Shown in pieces: positions 1-11,329 of a DNA stretch of 64,000 bases (position 1 is its first letter; each line of letters begins with the position of its first letter). The stretch is from Channallabes apus. Taxonomy: Eukaryota > Chordata > Actinopteri > Siluriformes > Clariidae. The stretch spans positions 18,149,814 through 18,213,813 of the forward strand of contig CM060127.1 of assembly GCA_030522415.1 (NCBI GenBank). Direction: 5' to 3'. The notes beneath the pieces are model-generated. The model did not search any database. It was not told the DNA's origin and saw only the letters and a list, made by a program, of their open reading frames with translations. Made by a program: the position numbers and the translations under genes.

Positions 1-45
<45 letters not shown>
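1..45. repeat. (TCTA)n microsatellite at window edge
   Basis: Uninterrupted TCTA tetranucleotide array that probably continues beyond the left edge of the window. Confidence 0.95.
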
Positions 46-1867
46 GGTTAAACTTTTAAAAATGTTTCATATTGTTTTCATAGATTTCATATTGAAATAT
101 TACTTTTAATAAAATATTTCCTAGTGCAACAATAAATATTATTATTAATATTAAACACATAGATTGCTGCCTATTAGGTAATATTCATCACATAAGCATG
201 AGGACCTCTGACCTTTTTTGTCGCCACTATGTCTGTTCTCAGCAATGATGTCATCACCTATAAAGTGAAAATATTAGACATATATAGATTTAGTAACTCT
301 TAAATGACTTAACAAGCAACCTCTTTATCTTTATGTGAGTGAAGCATAATGTGAAATGACATACATGGCAATGGCTTAACTATACAAAATGGAACAGATG
401 TTTTTTTCAACCTTTTTTTTTGCATACACGCTTAGATTTGCATATACAAATATATCATGAGTTATTTCAAAAAGCTGTACCTGAAGTACCTAAAAGCTGT
501 GTTGTTTTAGAAAAGAAAAAAAAATTTCAGGGAGAAAAAGCATTGAAAAAATCTCCAAAGGTTCTCCAGTCACACAGAGAAATAAAAAAACAACTCTATG
601 GTATGCATGATCTAACGCTCTTGATGTGTGTGTTTGTAGACATGCACGATCTGAATAGCTCGCTAGCAGTTTGGGATAATAATGTTGATCTAATGTGATG
701 ATCCGTGTACGAAAGTCTTGTTCTGAAACTAACACCCTGAATCTCCCGTGTTTCACTTCCAATCCCTGCAGCAGCGACCTTACACTTAATAGGTGCAGTA
801 AGAGAAATAACCTTGTTAATCACCTAGTGTGATAATGGAAACACTGATATGCAAAAAAAAAAAGAGAACCATTCTGTGTAAGTAAATGTATAGTAAAGGA
901 ACAAGAATCTAATTATCATAAACATTAGTTCACAAACGTTAAACTATTTTGATGATCAAGGGAGCTGGATTCATATCCTGACATCACAATTATTAAATCC
1001 TCTAATATGTACATGTTTGCTTAATCTATTGGAGCTGTAGAGTTTAAGGTGGAAAAAAAACTTTTAATGTCCAACAAAGCTTTATGTTGTGAATTCAGTC
1101 TCAGTGGTTATATCCAGGTTTAAACTCACCTAAGCCAAAGAAAGATTTTCCACACCGTATTGTGTGCTTGGAAATAGTCACAGATGGATAGAGACACAGA
1201 AACATGCATCTGTTTTTGCTCTCTTCCTCACACACACATTCAAACACACACATGTTTACTTAGCCTATTTGGCAAATTCTGTTAAAATCTAATGTTGACA
1301 CACAAAGAGAATGAAATGTGTGTTTGCTTATTAATAAATGTAGGAGTAACAATTAGCATAACCGTTTACAAAACAATTAAATAGGTACTGGATTTTTGGT
1401 TACAAGGTTTTAATTAATTTATTTATTTATTTGTATTTTTTTAATACCACTCTCCTGGAGCTTATCCAAATGGCAGATGCTAAAACTTTTACAAAAGCCC
1501 AAGCAGGCAAAAACAAAATGCCTGGATTTTGGATCCGGACACGCAGGCTGCGTCCCAAAACCTCACACGACACTACTGTATAACAGAAATACTAATGTGC
1601 ATGTGGGGGTCTAGTTAGTCTATTTTAACTCCTTGCTTGGTGCGGATTTGGGACGCAGCCCAAGTGATTAAAATGTGCGCAAATTAGATGCGCAACTATA
1701 ACCGCAGCAACTTTCTCCTTAGGCCACAAGTGCCTTTTTTTTTTTTTTTTAATAAATCGATTCACGGATCGACTCTCTCTCTCTCTCTCGCCCTCTCTGT
1801 GTGTTCCGTCAGGATTACGTGTGTGTAAACGCGAGAGTGGTCTTGTGGTTTACCTGAGCTGTGTGCG

Positions 1868-1868
<1 letters not shown>

Positions 1869-1909
<41 letters not shown>
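1869..1909. repeat. (CT)n(CA)n compound microsatellite
   Basis: A run of CT dinucleotides passes directly into CA dinucleotides. The same CT-to-CA arrangement recurs at 23.9 kb, a common fish microsatellite layout. Confidence 0.9.
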
Positions 1910-2024
1910 CAACTCTGACCATCTTTACTGATTCGAGGGAAATAAACTGAGATTTTAAAGTCACATCACTTCAGCTGTTTTTTCACAAAAAGTTAATTAA
2001 CGCATTTAGGCCATCAGATTCTCA

Positions 2025-2047
2025 GGGGGGGGGGGGGGGGGGGGGGG
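2025..2047. repeat. Poly(G) homopolymer, 23 bases
   Basis: Twenty-three consecutive G residues. The run could form a G-quadruplex, and its length is prone to replication or sequencing error. Confidence 0.9.
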
Positions 2048-2542
2048 ATGGTGGATTGTTATAAGTGATTACGTTTTTCAGGTTAAGTTAGTACATTAAC
2101 CGTTAAGGGAGGTAATAATAATAATAATCATAATCATAATGTGAGAGCAGGGATACACTTTGTTCCCGATTCTTTCCAGGTCAGGTTATGTAGGTTATTA
2201 TATCAGAGGTTGGTCTATATTTCTGTAATGTTCCTAAAAAGCGCAGACTCTCGTGCAGACACCGTGGTGAAGAGATGCTTTTCCTTACAACTCCATGTTA
2301 GTGCACTTTTGATCCACACATTTGATCCATAACACATTTTCGAAATTATTTTCTGCTAAAAAAACTGCTTTTGCTCTAGCCTACGGATCATAAGTCTATT
2401 TTAAGTCGAATGAGAGTGAGTGAGTGAGAGAGAGAGAGATTGTCAGAAAAAAACCCAAACAAACAAAAACTCACCACATATATTCAATACTTGATGACCG
2501 CTCGCGCTGCAAGATATTTTCAGCGTTCCAGTTGTATGCTTA

Positions 2543-2586
2543 GGTGTGTGTGTGTGTGTGCGTGTGCGTGCGCGCGCGCGCGCGCA
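2543..2586. repeat. (GT)n(GC)n alternating tract
   Basis: GT dinucleotides merge into a GC run, giving alternating purine-pyrimidine DNA that could adopt a Z conformation. It lies just 5' of the candidate alternative first exon. Confidence 0.85.
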
Positions 2587-2812
2587 CGAGTTTCTGATGG
2601 CAGCTCGATGACGTAAGACGCATCAACGACAGGCGACAGGCAGATTCGCGCGAGACGCGGGGATGGGCGGATGGATGGATGGGTGGATAGATGGACAGAT
2701 GCTGGGGCGGAACTTGGAAATATTTCCGCATTATTATTCGCCTCTGTCTGCCAGGCGAAAAGCGTAAAACGCGCAGCTGGCACGATCTCAATGATGCGCT
2801 GCTCCCGAGCAG
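2587..2812 (+). other. tshz1: Candidate alternative tshz1 first exon
   Basis: Seen: two adjacent ATGs at 2791 and 2794 open a short frame (MMRCSRA plus one base) that runs into a perfect CAG|GTAAGC donor at 2812/2813. The coding part from 2791 is 22 nt, leaving one base, exactly the phase of the known exon 1 donor at 5227. Splicing to 42681 would therefore read MMRCSRA-AYVPEDEL in frame. The ATG at 2794 has A at -3. The frame is also open from an ATG at 2671. The segment is CpG-bearing, with a CRE-like TGACGTAA at 2609-2616. Inference: an alternative promoter and exon. The first coordinate given is nominal because the transcription start cannot be seen. Confidence 0.35.
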
Positions 2813-2865
2813 GTAAGCATCCTGCTTTACAATCGGTTTGGCGTGTGGATCATGAAAGCGATGCC

Positions 2866-2889
2866 GTGTGTGTGTGTGTGTGTGTGTGT
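2866..2889. repeat. (GT)n microsatellite
   Basis: Pure GT run about 55 bases after the candidate alternative donor site. Confidence 0.9.
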
Positions 2890-3014
2890 TGCGCGCGAGC
2901 CAAGTTACAGTTAAGGCTAATAACGCACTGCAATTCGGAAACAAGAGCACTGTAATACATACCTTATAGATGAGTCCGCAGTTCGCGTGAATTTGATCGC
3001 TAGCATCCTCCTCC

Positions 3015-3057
3015 TGTGTGTGTGTGTGTTTATGTGTGTGTGTGTGTGTGTGTGTGT
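3015..3057. repeat. (GT)n microsatellite, interrupted
   Basis: GT run broken once by TTTAT. It is the third GT tract within 550 bases. Confidence 0.9.
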
Positions 3058-4110
3058 ACAAAGCACGCGCGCTCCCGGCAGCAAGGAAGACTATTTAAAA
3101 ATCCGCTGGAAGGAAGGTGCACCGTCCGCTAGGCGTGTACAAGGCCACCCCTCCTTAAAAAATCACTTAAACCATCAACCCCAGGGCCGATATGCACTTC
3201 AAAAAGAATGCGTGATGATTCGATGACGGAAACAAAAGAAAAAGAAGAAAAGTTCTCCTTTAGTTTAGATCAGCAAAGTGCTGCTGAGTTATAACGCGTT
3301 ATTACCAGTCTTCACTTTATAGGCTAATCCGAGGAAGACGTCACTTACTTAATGCATGTATTGCAACTGAATAAGCAGCCTAATTACCAAGCAGCCTTGC
3401 ATACTTGCGTATTAAACAGTGTGCACGCTTTCCCCCCTCCATACTATTTAGTACACGTTCTCAGACGAGGAACTTATTTCCCGGAGTCCCTCCCCTTCCC
3501 GTGCAAAGTGCTTTCACTTCCTAGTAAGGTGCAACGAATCATCCTGCAACTTCCTACACGTTCTTTACACGGGGGTGGATTTCAAACAAACAAACCAACA
3601 AACAAACAAGCAAAAACAAAACAAACAATGATTAAATAGTGGGTTCAACCAACGCAACATTGGACAAGGAGTCGTTTTGTGGGCGTGAAGTTTCCACGTG
3701 CTTATAATAATACCCGACCGACACGATCACAGGGATCACACAGAGTAATCAGATCACAAGTGGGTTCACAAGATTTATCAGCAGCAAACGTGAAATGAGT
3801 ATGAGTGCTTTCAGCTGAAAAGAAAAAAAGACAATAATGATGACACCTACCAGTGCGTAATGCAGCAAATATTTCTTGGTAAAGTTGTGCGTAAAGTAAT
3901 TTTCTTTATCCGTGTTTTCCTTGCAGAGATCACAAGGTGCGCGTAAATATGCTGTAGTCACGTGTTAGGTGAAAAAATACAAAGTCTATTATTATTATTA
4001 TTATTATTATTATTACTAAAAAGAAAGCAAAAAAAAAACAAGCAGCTTCCCCTTTTCACTCCATTCCACCCTGTTCGGGAGGAGGAAGAGAGAAAAAAAA
4101 GAAAACAGAG
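3058..4110. other. Promoter-distal upstream DNA
   Basis: No credible gene. Contains an imperfect (AAAC)n-like stretch near 3583-3628 and an (ATT)n microsatellite at 3987-4015. The remainder is unique sequence. It probably includes distal promoter elements, but none can be assigned with confidence. Confidence 0.5.
3987..4015. repeat. (ATT)n microsatellite
   Basis: Pure ATT trinucleotide run. Confidence 0.9.
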
Positions 4111-4150
4111 CAATTAAAAAGATTGACAGCTCGGATTTCACTGTCAGAGT
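4111..4150. promoter_or_regulatory. Paired Meis/TGIF-type TGACAG sites
   Basis: A TGACAG core at 4124-4129, within GATTGACAG (close to the composite Pbx-Meis consensus TGATTGACAG), is followed 11 bases later by its inverse CTGTCA at 4141-4146. It lies about 1 kb upstream of the start codon, near the expected promoter. TALE-homeodomain binding is inferred from motif shape only. Confidence 0.3.
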
Positions 4151-4429
4151 GACGCTCCTGGAGGGGTGGAGTGTAGAGGAGCAGGAAAGGCAACTCGATG
4201 CGTCTGTCTATCAGTTGAGACTGTCTGAAACGCTCTCCCGTCTTCAACGTGCGATCCTTAATTTTTTTTTTATCTCCAGCGACCAGCCGAAGCCTCGAGC
4301 CTCACCGTTTCGCTCCCGGTACTTTCACCAATTAGTCCTTCTTCTACTTCTTCAAGAGCACCTGGCTAGACTCTTTCTTTCTTTTTTCTCTCTCCTGAAA
4401 TCTTGTTTATCACGCCCGTGATCAGCTGT

Positions 4430-5187
4430 CCACATGTCGGCCGAGCTTGCACGGACACCCTGGTTTGTGAACACCGGAGGGAACGTGGGGAAGCTGAAGA
4501 GCTGAACCGGCGGCGCGCGAGCAGTTCCCGTTGACTGCCTTGACGTTAACCGCGTCTTGTCTTTCCTCCGAGTGCAGGAGCCTGAGCCGCCCCTCTTCCC
4601 CGGGACCAGCGCCTAGACGGACGGAAATACAGTCGGACTTGGGTGGTGGTGTTTTTGTTTTTGCTTATTTATTATTTTTTTTAACGGAACTTTCCTCCGT
4701 TTGCTCTACCGCTGTCCTGCTGAAACGTCGCGCACGCGGGGAAGATCACGGAGCAACGGACGGAGCGGCTGGTGTGCAGTGAGCGCGAGCTGTGAGCGCG
4801 AGCTGTGCGCCGTTACACCCCGACACCGGAGATACCGCTAATGCACTGAGTCAACAAACCGGCTGCGCGTGAACTAATTTACCTCCAGTGCAGGTCGATC
4901 CGTCAGCAAGCTTTACTTTCAGTTTTTTCTTCTTCTTGTTTTGTGTAAAGAATAAAAACTGGACAGCCCTGCGTGCTGAGACTTTCATCAACTGAGTGAC
5001 TTTTTTTTTAAAGGAGACAAGGAAGATCAAAGCTAAAATCCTGATCCTGGCTGGTTAAAAAGAAAGGACACATACAATATATACTTTTTGTTTAATTTTT
5101 ACTTCTTTTTTCATCTTTTTTTTCTGTCGTCGCCTGTATTTCGATTCTGTATGAAAAGTCAAGTGGAGAGAGTCGTTGAAGAAGAGC
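4430..5187 (+). promoter_or_regulatory. tshz1: tshz1 promoter region and 5' UTR (GC/CpG-rich)
   Basis: The stretch around 4430-4880 is clearly richer in GC and CpG than its surroundings. It runs into a pyrimidine- and A-rich leader that ends at the tshz1 start codon. No clear TATA box is seen, as is common for CpG-type promoters of developmental regulators. The leader contains upstream ATGs: a 23-codon ORF at 4434-4505, a two-codon ORF at 4841-4849, and an ORF starting at 5151 that overlaps the main start out of frame. How many of these are in the mRNA depends on the transcription start, which cannot be placed from sequence alone. Confidence 0.6.
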
Positions 5188-5231
5188 ATGCCGCGGAGAA
5201 AGCAGCAAGCACCGAGGCGATCTTCAGGTAA
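5151..5231 (+). other. Overlapping upstream ORF in tshz1 leader
   Basis: ATG at 5151 lies 37 bases upstream of the main ATG in a different frame. The frame stays open through the main start and the exon 1 donor. In unspliced RNA it stops at TAA 5229-5231. In spliced mRNA it reads AGC-CTA-CGT-GCC-TGA and stops at 42691-42693, giving 29 codons. Its context is weak (T at -3), whereas the main ATG at 5188 has A at -3, so leaky scanning would be expected. Confidence 0.5.
5188..5227 (+). CDS. tshz1: Teashirt zinc finger homeobox 1, coding exon 1
   Basis: This exon supplies the first 13 codons plus one base: MPRRKQQAPRRSS and the G of the next alanine. This short basic start is the conserved N-terminus of vertebrate TSHZ proteins and is normally encoded by a separate small first exon. 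The donor is CAG|GTAAGC at 5227/5228, phase 1. It joins CC at 42681 to form GCC (Ala), restoring AYVPEDELKAAKIDEEH, which matches TSHZ1 rather than TSHZ2 or TSHZ3. The start codon has A at -3. A purine-pyrimidine repeat begins 11 bases after the donor GT. Confidence 0.93.
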
Positions 5232-5238
5232 GCCCTTT

Positions 5239-5255
5239 ACACACACGCGCGCGCG

Positions 5256-5290
<35 letters not shown>
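5239..5290. repeat. (AC)n(GC)n(AC)n tract beside the exon 1 donor
   Basis: A continuous alternating purine-pyrimidine run, CG-rich in the middle, begins 11 bases after the intron 1 donor GT. Such tracts favour left-handed DNA. Confidence 0.95.
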
Positions 5291-7399
5291 GAAATGCATG
5301 CGTTGTTTGATTTTGAAACACAACATCCAGCGTTTAAAAACAAATCAATGGCATCAGACAGGAGTTTACTTTAGTCCTGCGTGCTACTACAAGCAACATG
5401 CATGAGGGTCTTGTGTACCTTATAATTAACATCCAGGGTGAAACACGGATTAAAACTTTTTATTTTTTTAAAATAAATTAAACTATGTTAAGATGCGATT
5501 GTAATCGTGTAATCGTGGCCACCCCCCTGCCCCCGACAGTAAACTCCACTTTTCCAGAGTTTTCTGCACTCCTGTGTAGTTGCCTTCCTGGATTTGATGC
5601 TTGATTGATCGCCTGTCACGTGGCCGCCTTTGATCTATTCATTCCCGATAACCATCAGTGAATCATTCACCATGGAAACGCGCATGCGCGCTTTCCAGGG
5701 CCTGGACACACAGGACAACTTTTGCCCCCTCTTTGGGTTGGTTGGGGGGGTGGCTAGAAAAGAAAAGAGGGGGAGGCATTCCTGGACTTTTTTCATCTCA
5801 GACAGAAAAGAAGGAGAGAAACACACACACACACACACATAGAGGTGGTAACCAGGGTGTGTCTAAATCATTCACGAGCATCTCTTTATTTATAAAATAT
5901 ATAGACGTTTTAGTGAATAATAATAATGCATTGTTCAAACGGATCGAAGTCTGTCAGCTGCACAGTCCTTGTTATGTTACTACCAAACGGACTTAGTGTT
6001 TGTTTTGAAGCTTCGTTTAAGTGGACAGTTGCCTAGCAGTGGACGTGTCCTTCCTCTGAGACAGACAGGTCTGTCCCCCTTGGAAAGGAGAGCTCCCTCT
6101 GACGGAATAGCCCTGACAACAAGCCTTCAGGAAAGCACGTCTCTGTCGTACGTAGGCCTGAAAATCTGAATTAGGAAAGGAAAATCAGTGAAACCACGTC
6201 GCCGAGTTACACCAGACGTACTCGGTATTAAAGTGCTGACATTTAGGCACATGCCTCTCCTCACTAAGCTTAATTTCATACCCGTAACTTGAGGTGCATA
6301 AGTCTGAAAAGTGTGATTTTTTTTTAAATTCCCCCCCCCAAACTCGACTGAGTAGACTCGTAGGTAGAGACTGTCACCAGGAGTTTAAAGACTCTCTGAG
6401 GTTAGATGGCAGCTGGTAATGTGACCTGGCAGGTTGTACCAAAAAAAAATAAAAACAAGCCATCAAACCCCCCTGCCTGCAGTGAATATTGATTTAATTG
6501 TCTGTCTTTTGACAGCCATATGCATCATTGGCTGTTATGGTCAATCAGAATTTGGCAGGCCCGGTTTTCCATCAATCCCACGGCATGACATTTTGCGCAA
6601 TCGAAACCAAAACAAACAGGGACACTCAAAATAGTCAGTTTAACCTTGAGTTAAGAACGTGTGTGAAAAGAAGTCTCAGAAGAGCATCATATATTTTTTA
6701 AGTTATTGTGCTGTGATTCGTGCTCACTTTAGTTTTGATTATGGAGGTCTGAGGCACATGACTGTGTCCTGTTTCCTGTCCTCCTTCTTTTAAGACAGTC
6801 CTGCTGTGCTTTATTCACAGTTACAGCTTCGTGTTTTTTTTTTCGGGGAGAATCATTATCCCCGCTCGGCCCGTTGCTTCGGTCGTGTTGGTGCAGTGGG
6901 AGCGGAGTGTGTCGGCCTGCTGCAGCCATTCGTTTCGATTTGCTGCCTTTCCTCTGAAGCGTACACACGCAGGCCTCCCATATCGAGCGCAGAGCCAGAG
7001 CAGCAGCACAGGAGAGCGAAACCGCTCAGCGTTCGAGTCTGTATTTACATTCCAAGTCTTTTGAAGTCTCCTCTATGGGAGATGGACTCGCAAAAATTGA
7101 CTGCGCTACAATTTATATATTTTTAAATAATTAATTTATTTTACAAATGATCAACGCTTGGCTCGTGTACGGGCGTAGTAGTGAGTAGTGAGATTCACTT
7201 TAAAACCTAAAACTGTCCATGTCTCATGAGGTCTGGGAATGGAAACGCTTGTTTTTTTCTGTGGTTAACTCAGGGCGCTTGAGAATAGGTCCAGACAAAT
7301 AAGCAGTAAGGAGCCACCATTTTTGAACCAGCACAGGGAGTCATTAAACTCGGCCCTTCGCTGAGGACGAAAGGCTTCTTAATTATCAGGGAAAAAAAA
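5291..7399. other. Intron 1, proximal segment
   Basis: Unique intronic DNA with a short (CA)n at 5821-5840 and small homopolymer runs. No gene. Open frames are short and lack domains. Some GC-rich unique sequence at 6840-7080 could be regulatory, without specific evidence. Confidence 0.55.
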
Positions 7400-7790
7400 G
7401 CTAACAGTTCGTCTGCTGCTTTCGTTAGATAGGGGCCCTAATTATCTGAGCTTCTGATGGATTTGTGACAGCGCCTAACGATTAAAGCTGACAAATTCGG
7501 CTAGGTGTCAGCTCGGCAGCTGCCTTGATGTAATCAAGTTGATATTATACAGTTCCCATAGCCCGTAGTGCCGCATTAACTCAATTTTCTGGCGCAGGTG
7601 ACAAATGGACTTTGCTACCTGACTAATCACGTCACGGCAGCGATGCTGCTTAATGACCTTGGTAATCCTGGCTCTTAACCGCACCGCTGGGCCCGCAGAT
7701 TCTCTCGCCCAATCAGACGCCTTGCTTAGTCAAAAACGGCGCCATTATCTCTGGGTGTTAAATCACCACCATCCTGTACGTTATTGAACG
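7400..7790. promoter_or_regulatory. Candidate intronic enhancer block A
   Basis: High-complexity sequence with no microsatellite, dense in homeodomain-type cores (CTAATTAT, GTAATCAA, GACTAATCAC, CTTAATGA), with CAGGTG near 7597 and TGACAG near 7467. It stands out from the repeat-rich neighbourhood. TSHZ loci are known for large regulatory introns and deserts, so a conserved enhancer is plausible. Conservation cannot be tested here. Confidence 0.35.
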
Positions 7791-8811
7791 TGCTGCCTGC
7801 GTCTCAAACCCTGAGCACTCCCCCTTAAAACCAAGTACACAACAGACAGAACTTGTTTAGTTGCCATGCTCCTTAGAGGGATCTCAGGAGAGGAATTAAA
7901 AACCGAGTTGCTTATGCAGTGGAGTAACATGGCTTTTTGTGTGTCAGTAATGTTCGTATTTATCCTGGCTGCAGTAGTGCTCTTTAATTGAAGCGAGGCT
8001 TCTAATGTTTTTTTTTTTCAGATAAAGGAGATAAGCTGATAGACAGATACCTGCTGCTGTGTATTTCTATGTGTGCGTGCATGTGTAGTGTGAGCGTTAC
8101 TATTCCCTGCAGAGCGTGCAGTGATCACCCGTAAAGGATCACACTTGTTTATGCTGACCTTGGCTTACTGTCATAATCACAAGTACTCTTAAAATATATA
8201 AATTGCAAATTTATACAGATCAGGTCACATTTTTTTTTAAAGAGGTAAAAAAAAAAATAAAAATTTAATGCTCGTAGTTCTGTTCTCATTCTACTTTCCC
8301 TGTGTAGTTCATAGATTCATAGTTCATCGCATGAAAAGCCCTGAGTGTTTGGCATGGAGCGAGGCTGTAATGTGTAATGTAACCGTGAATCAAGCCTGCT
8401 GTCATTAACAGGTGACATTGACCTCTTCAGTCGATATTCATGTTTAGGCCCAGCACTCGAAAGCAATAGTTTAATTTGCATTTGCAGGATCAAAGCGCGT
8501 GGACTATAGGAAATCAAAGAGTATGCAGTTGTCGGGGCGGTCGGGAACGACGAGTCGCTTGCCTCGCAACGCCGAGGTTGAGTTGAGTAATGAAGATAGA
8601 TGACAGGTTTTATGGGGAAAAGCACGGATCGAAATGAAAATATGTTTGGGTTTCCCATATGCCAGGGGTATGAGTGCATGCAGCGCTGCGGTGCAATAGA
8701 GCTCGCTCGCAGCCTAATGAGCTTTTATACAATTGGGAGTTTTTAGTTTCCACATAAGTTATGTCAACTCGCCGTCTCGTCCCAGACCGAATTAGAGGTC
8801 TCCAGGCTCTG

Positions 8812-8840
<29 letters not shown>
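8812..8840. repeat. (GT)n microsatellite
   Basis: GT run with one TATG interruption near its end. Confidence 0.9.
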
Positions 8841-8842
<2 letters not shown>

Positions 8843-11169
8843 AGAGATGGGTTGTGGTTGTATGTAAAGTTCATCCTTTGACAAAAACCAAACCGTTTTG
8901 TTAAGGGTGAACAATACAGCTACAAAAATCACATCACGATACATGCAATAAATGCAATACACGCAAAACACACAATGCATGTCCTGCTACAATATTTGGC
9001 TTTGTGTTTAATATTTAAACGAACAACAAATCAAGTAAGCAAATTAATTACTTGATTTAAAAAAATAACAACAGTGTAGTGATTTTTTTTTAATGGAAAA
9101 AATGATGATGGCTTTATGTATTATGTCACAGAACTCGAACGCTGTACTGTTCACGTGTCTTATGTTACAGCATTACACTAACGCTACACTACTATAGGCA
9201 TTTTCGACGGCGGAACCTGACGTTTTTTTGTCACCAGAACACTTTTAAACTCTTTCTATAATAATTGATCATTTTTACTGAGTGGTTTAAAAGTATCGAC
9301 AGCACGAGTGTTTAGTGATATTATAGATCAGTATCTTATTTTTATTTTAGCTTCATGTCACATAGCGATGTTAATGGTATAGCCCGACATTGTCATGACA
9401 GTACTGTATGAAGGAATAAGACTGAATAAAGCTGCCATCCAGATTATTATTTATTTTCCTATAACTGCACACCCAACATGTTTTTTTATTTATTTTAAAA
9501 AAATTTTATTATTAAACAACAACATGGCATACTTTTGATTTATAATTTTATAGTTACTCTTCTGGAACATCCACTCAACAAGTTATCACTTACAATATAG
9601 CAACAGTATAAAGCTCTGAAACTGGAGACTCATTCTGGGAAAAAAATTAAGACAATTGAATCATCAACATACACCCTGTTTTTTGGTCAATGAGTGCATT
9701 AATACTGTATAAACACGCTATTTGTCTTTAAGCCAGAAATGCCGCCAGATACGTAGTTCTGTTCTAGAATGTTAATCAATAGCTTCTGACCAATCAGAGA
9801 ACCAGGAAAGAATTCCGCTGCAACGTGATATAATATTAAACCTCCTAATAAATTACTAATAAATAATGCGTCAGTCTGGTGAACTTTTGGTGAAGTTTTG
9901 GTCAGCATACAGAATTTTAGGAAAGCCTTCAATGACAAGGACACAATGCGTTCAATTTGTCCAAAATTTCAGAACGAATCTAAAAACCCCAGCGAACATA
10001 CAGTCCACTGCATATCTAAACGCATCTTCTCAAGCAATGATGATATTTTGAGATCACGTTGAACATCTATCATAGGAACGTGTAGGAGAGAGTAATAGTG
10101 TGTGTGCGTAGGTGTGTGTGCATGTGTGTGTGCAAGTGTGTGTGTGCAGTTATTCGACATCATGATCACAAAAGGTGGAACAGCGAGGAGGTAGCTTAAC
10201 ACCAGCGGAGGCTTGGAGCACGGTATTATGGGAACCCGAGCTATCAAAGAGGCCAGCTGCATTTTATCTTTCCCTCTTTCCCTCTCACTCTCTTTCTTTC
10301 CCCATCTCTCAGTCTGTCTGTTTTGATCCCGTATGTTTCATTTCTCAGCTAATTTGGTCTGCAGTGAGTCAGAGCGAAGACAGAAAGGAAGAGGGGGTGG
10401 TGGTGGTGGGGAGGGGTGGGACAAAAGAGAGAAAAGCTGAAGTCCTGCCCGAGTAATGAGAGTTTGGGAGCTCGGGGAGTACACAGAGGTCAGAGCGAAC
10501 CCACGGGACGTCGTCTCACTCCTCTCACTCCTCTAAGTCTCTCACTGCTCTCATCTGTTCTCTGGTTTTGTCACACTCCCGGAGAAGGGAAGTGGTGATG
10601 CGGATGTTTACTAGACTATACAGCGAGGAGAAATCTCCAGCACTCGAGCGAGCACGGCAGTGGATAATCAGCGTTCCTCGGGCATCCGCATTCAAGCCAC
10701 GCAAATCTGCTCCGTCATTTAAACCACGTCGCAGGGGTCCGGCTTTTGATGTACTGAGCCTCTAGATCAGAGGGAGGCGCTTGCTGACCTGCGAAGGGTG
10801 AAACCAGGATTTCGCAGGCCTTGCACGCGTACTGTAGCACACTCTTTTTCACCAGCTAAAGATTTCGTAGCGCCGCTTCCGCGCCAACCGCGTCACACAC
10901 ATCGGCTCCGACAGACGAACATGAAACGAACGCAGGCCTTTTGATGGTGTTCAGTAAACATGCTGTAACGCCTCCTCGAACTAGGGGAAGCGCCGTCCTG
11001 GGACTTTGTGTTCCTCGCCCCCCCCCCCGTTCTTCCTACTCCAAATATCCTGCGACGTACAAAAGGCCAAGATGAAAGTGCGAGAGCGCACTTTGTTACA
11101 GCCTCTTAACTTGTATCCTTAAACAAAAGCTTTTAGCTGTTTTTAGCTTGATGAGAGAGCGGAGATTGT

Positions 11170-11223
11170 GAGAGAGAGAGAGGGGAAGAGAGAGGGAGGG
11201 AGGGAGGGAGGGAGAGAGAGAGA
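11170..11223. repeat. (GA)n/(GGGA)n purine tract
   Basis: Purine-only stretch of GA and GGGA units, a mirror-type sequence that could form triplex DNA. Confidence 0.85.
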
Positions 11224-11329
11224 ATGAATGGGGCCTAAAATAAGAGCCGGAGAGCGAGAATAAAGGAGTGGCATTCGGAAAGGTATTAGAGCTGACAGAT
11301 GAGCAGAAGTGGAGAGAAATTCTCGCGCA

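Larger units (their letters stand above)
46..2500. other. Upstream non-coding DNA of tshz1
   Basis: AT-rich unique DNA with no credible gene. Open frames here are short and have no recognisable domain. It contains a short (CT)n run near 1777-1789, a (CT)n(CA)n tract at 1869-1909, a 23-base G run at 2025-2047 and an imperfect TAA/TCA run near 2113-2140. I see no transposon termini. Confidence 0.6.
7791..11329. other. Intron 1 segment
   Basis: Intronic DNA with (GT)n at 8812-8840 and scattered GT motifs at 10100-10145, a pyrimidine-rich stretch at 10265-10320, a C run at 11019-11028 and a (GA)n(GGGA)n tract at 11170-11223. The phrase TCTGACCAATCAGA at 9784-9797 recurs in similar form elsewhere. 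The GC-richer segment at 10450-11000 has no credible coding frame. Confidence 0.5.

Noticed and set aside
2540..3061. 173-codon minus-strand open frame
   Set aside because: Starts and ends in GT/CA microsatellites (Thr-His repeats) and has no domain. Only the short plus-strand reading with a splice donor is kept as a candidate.
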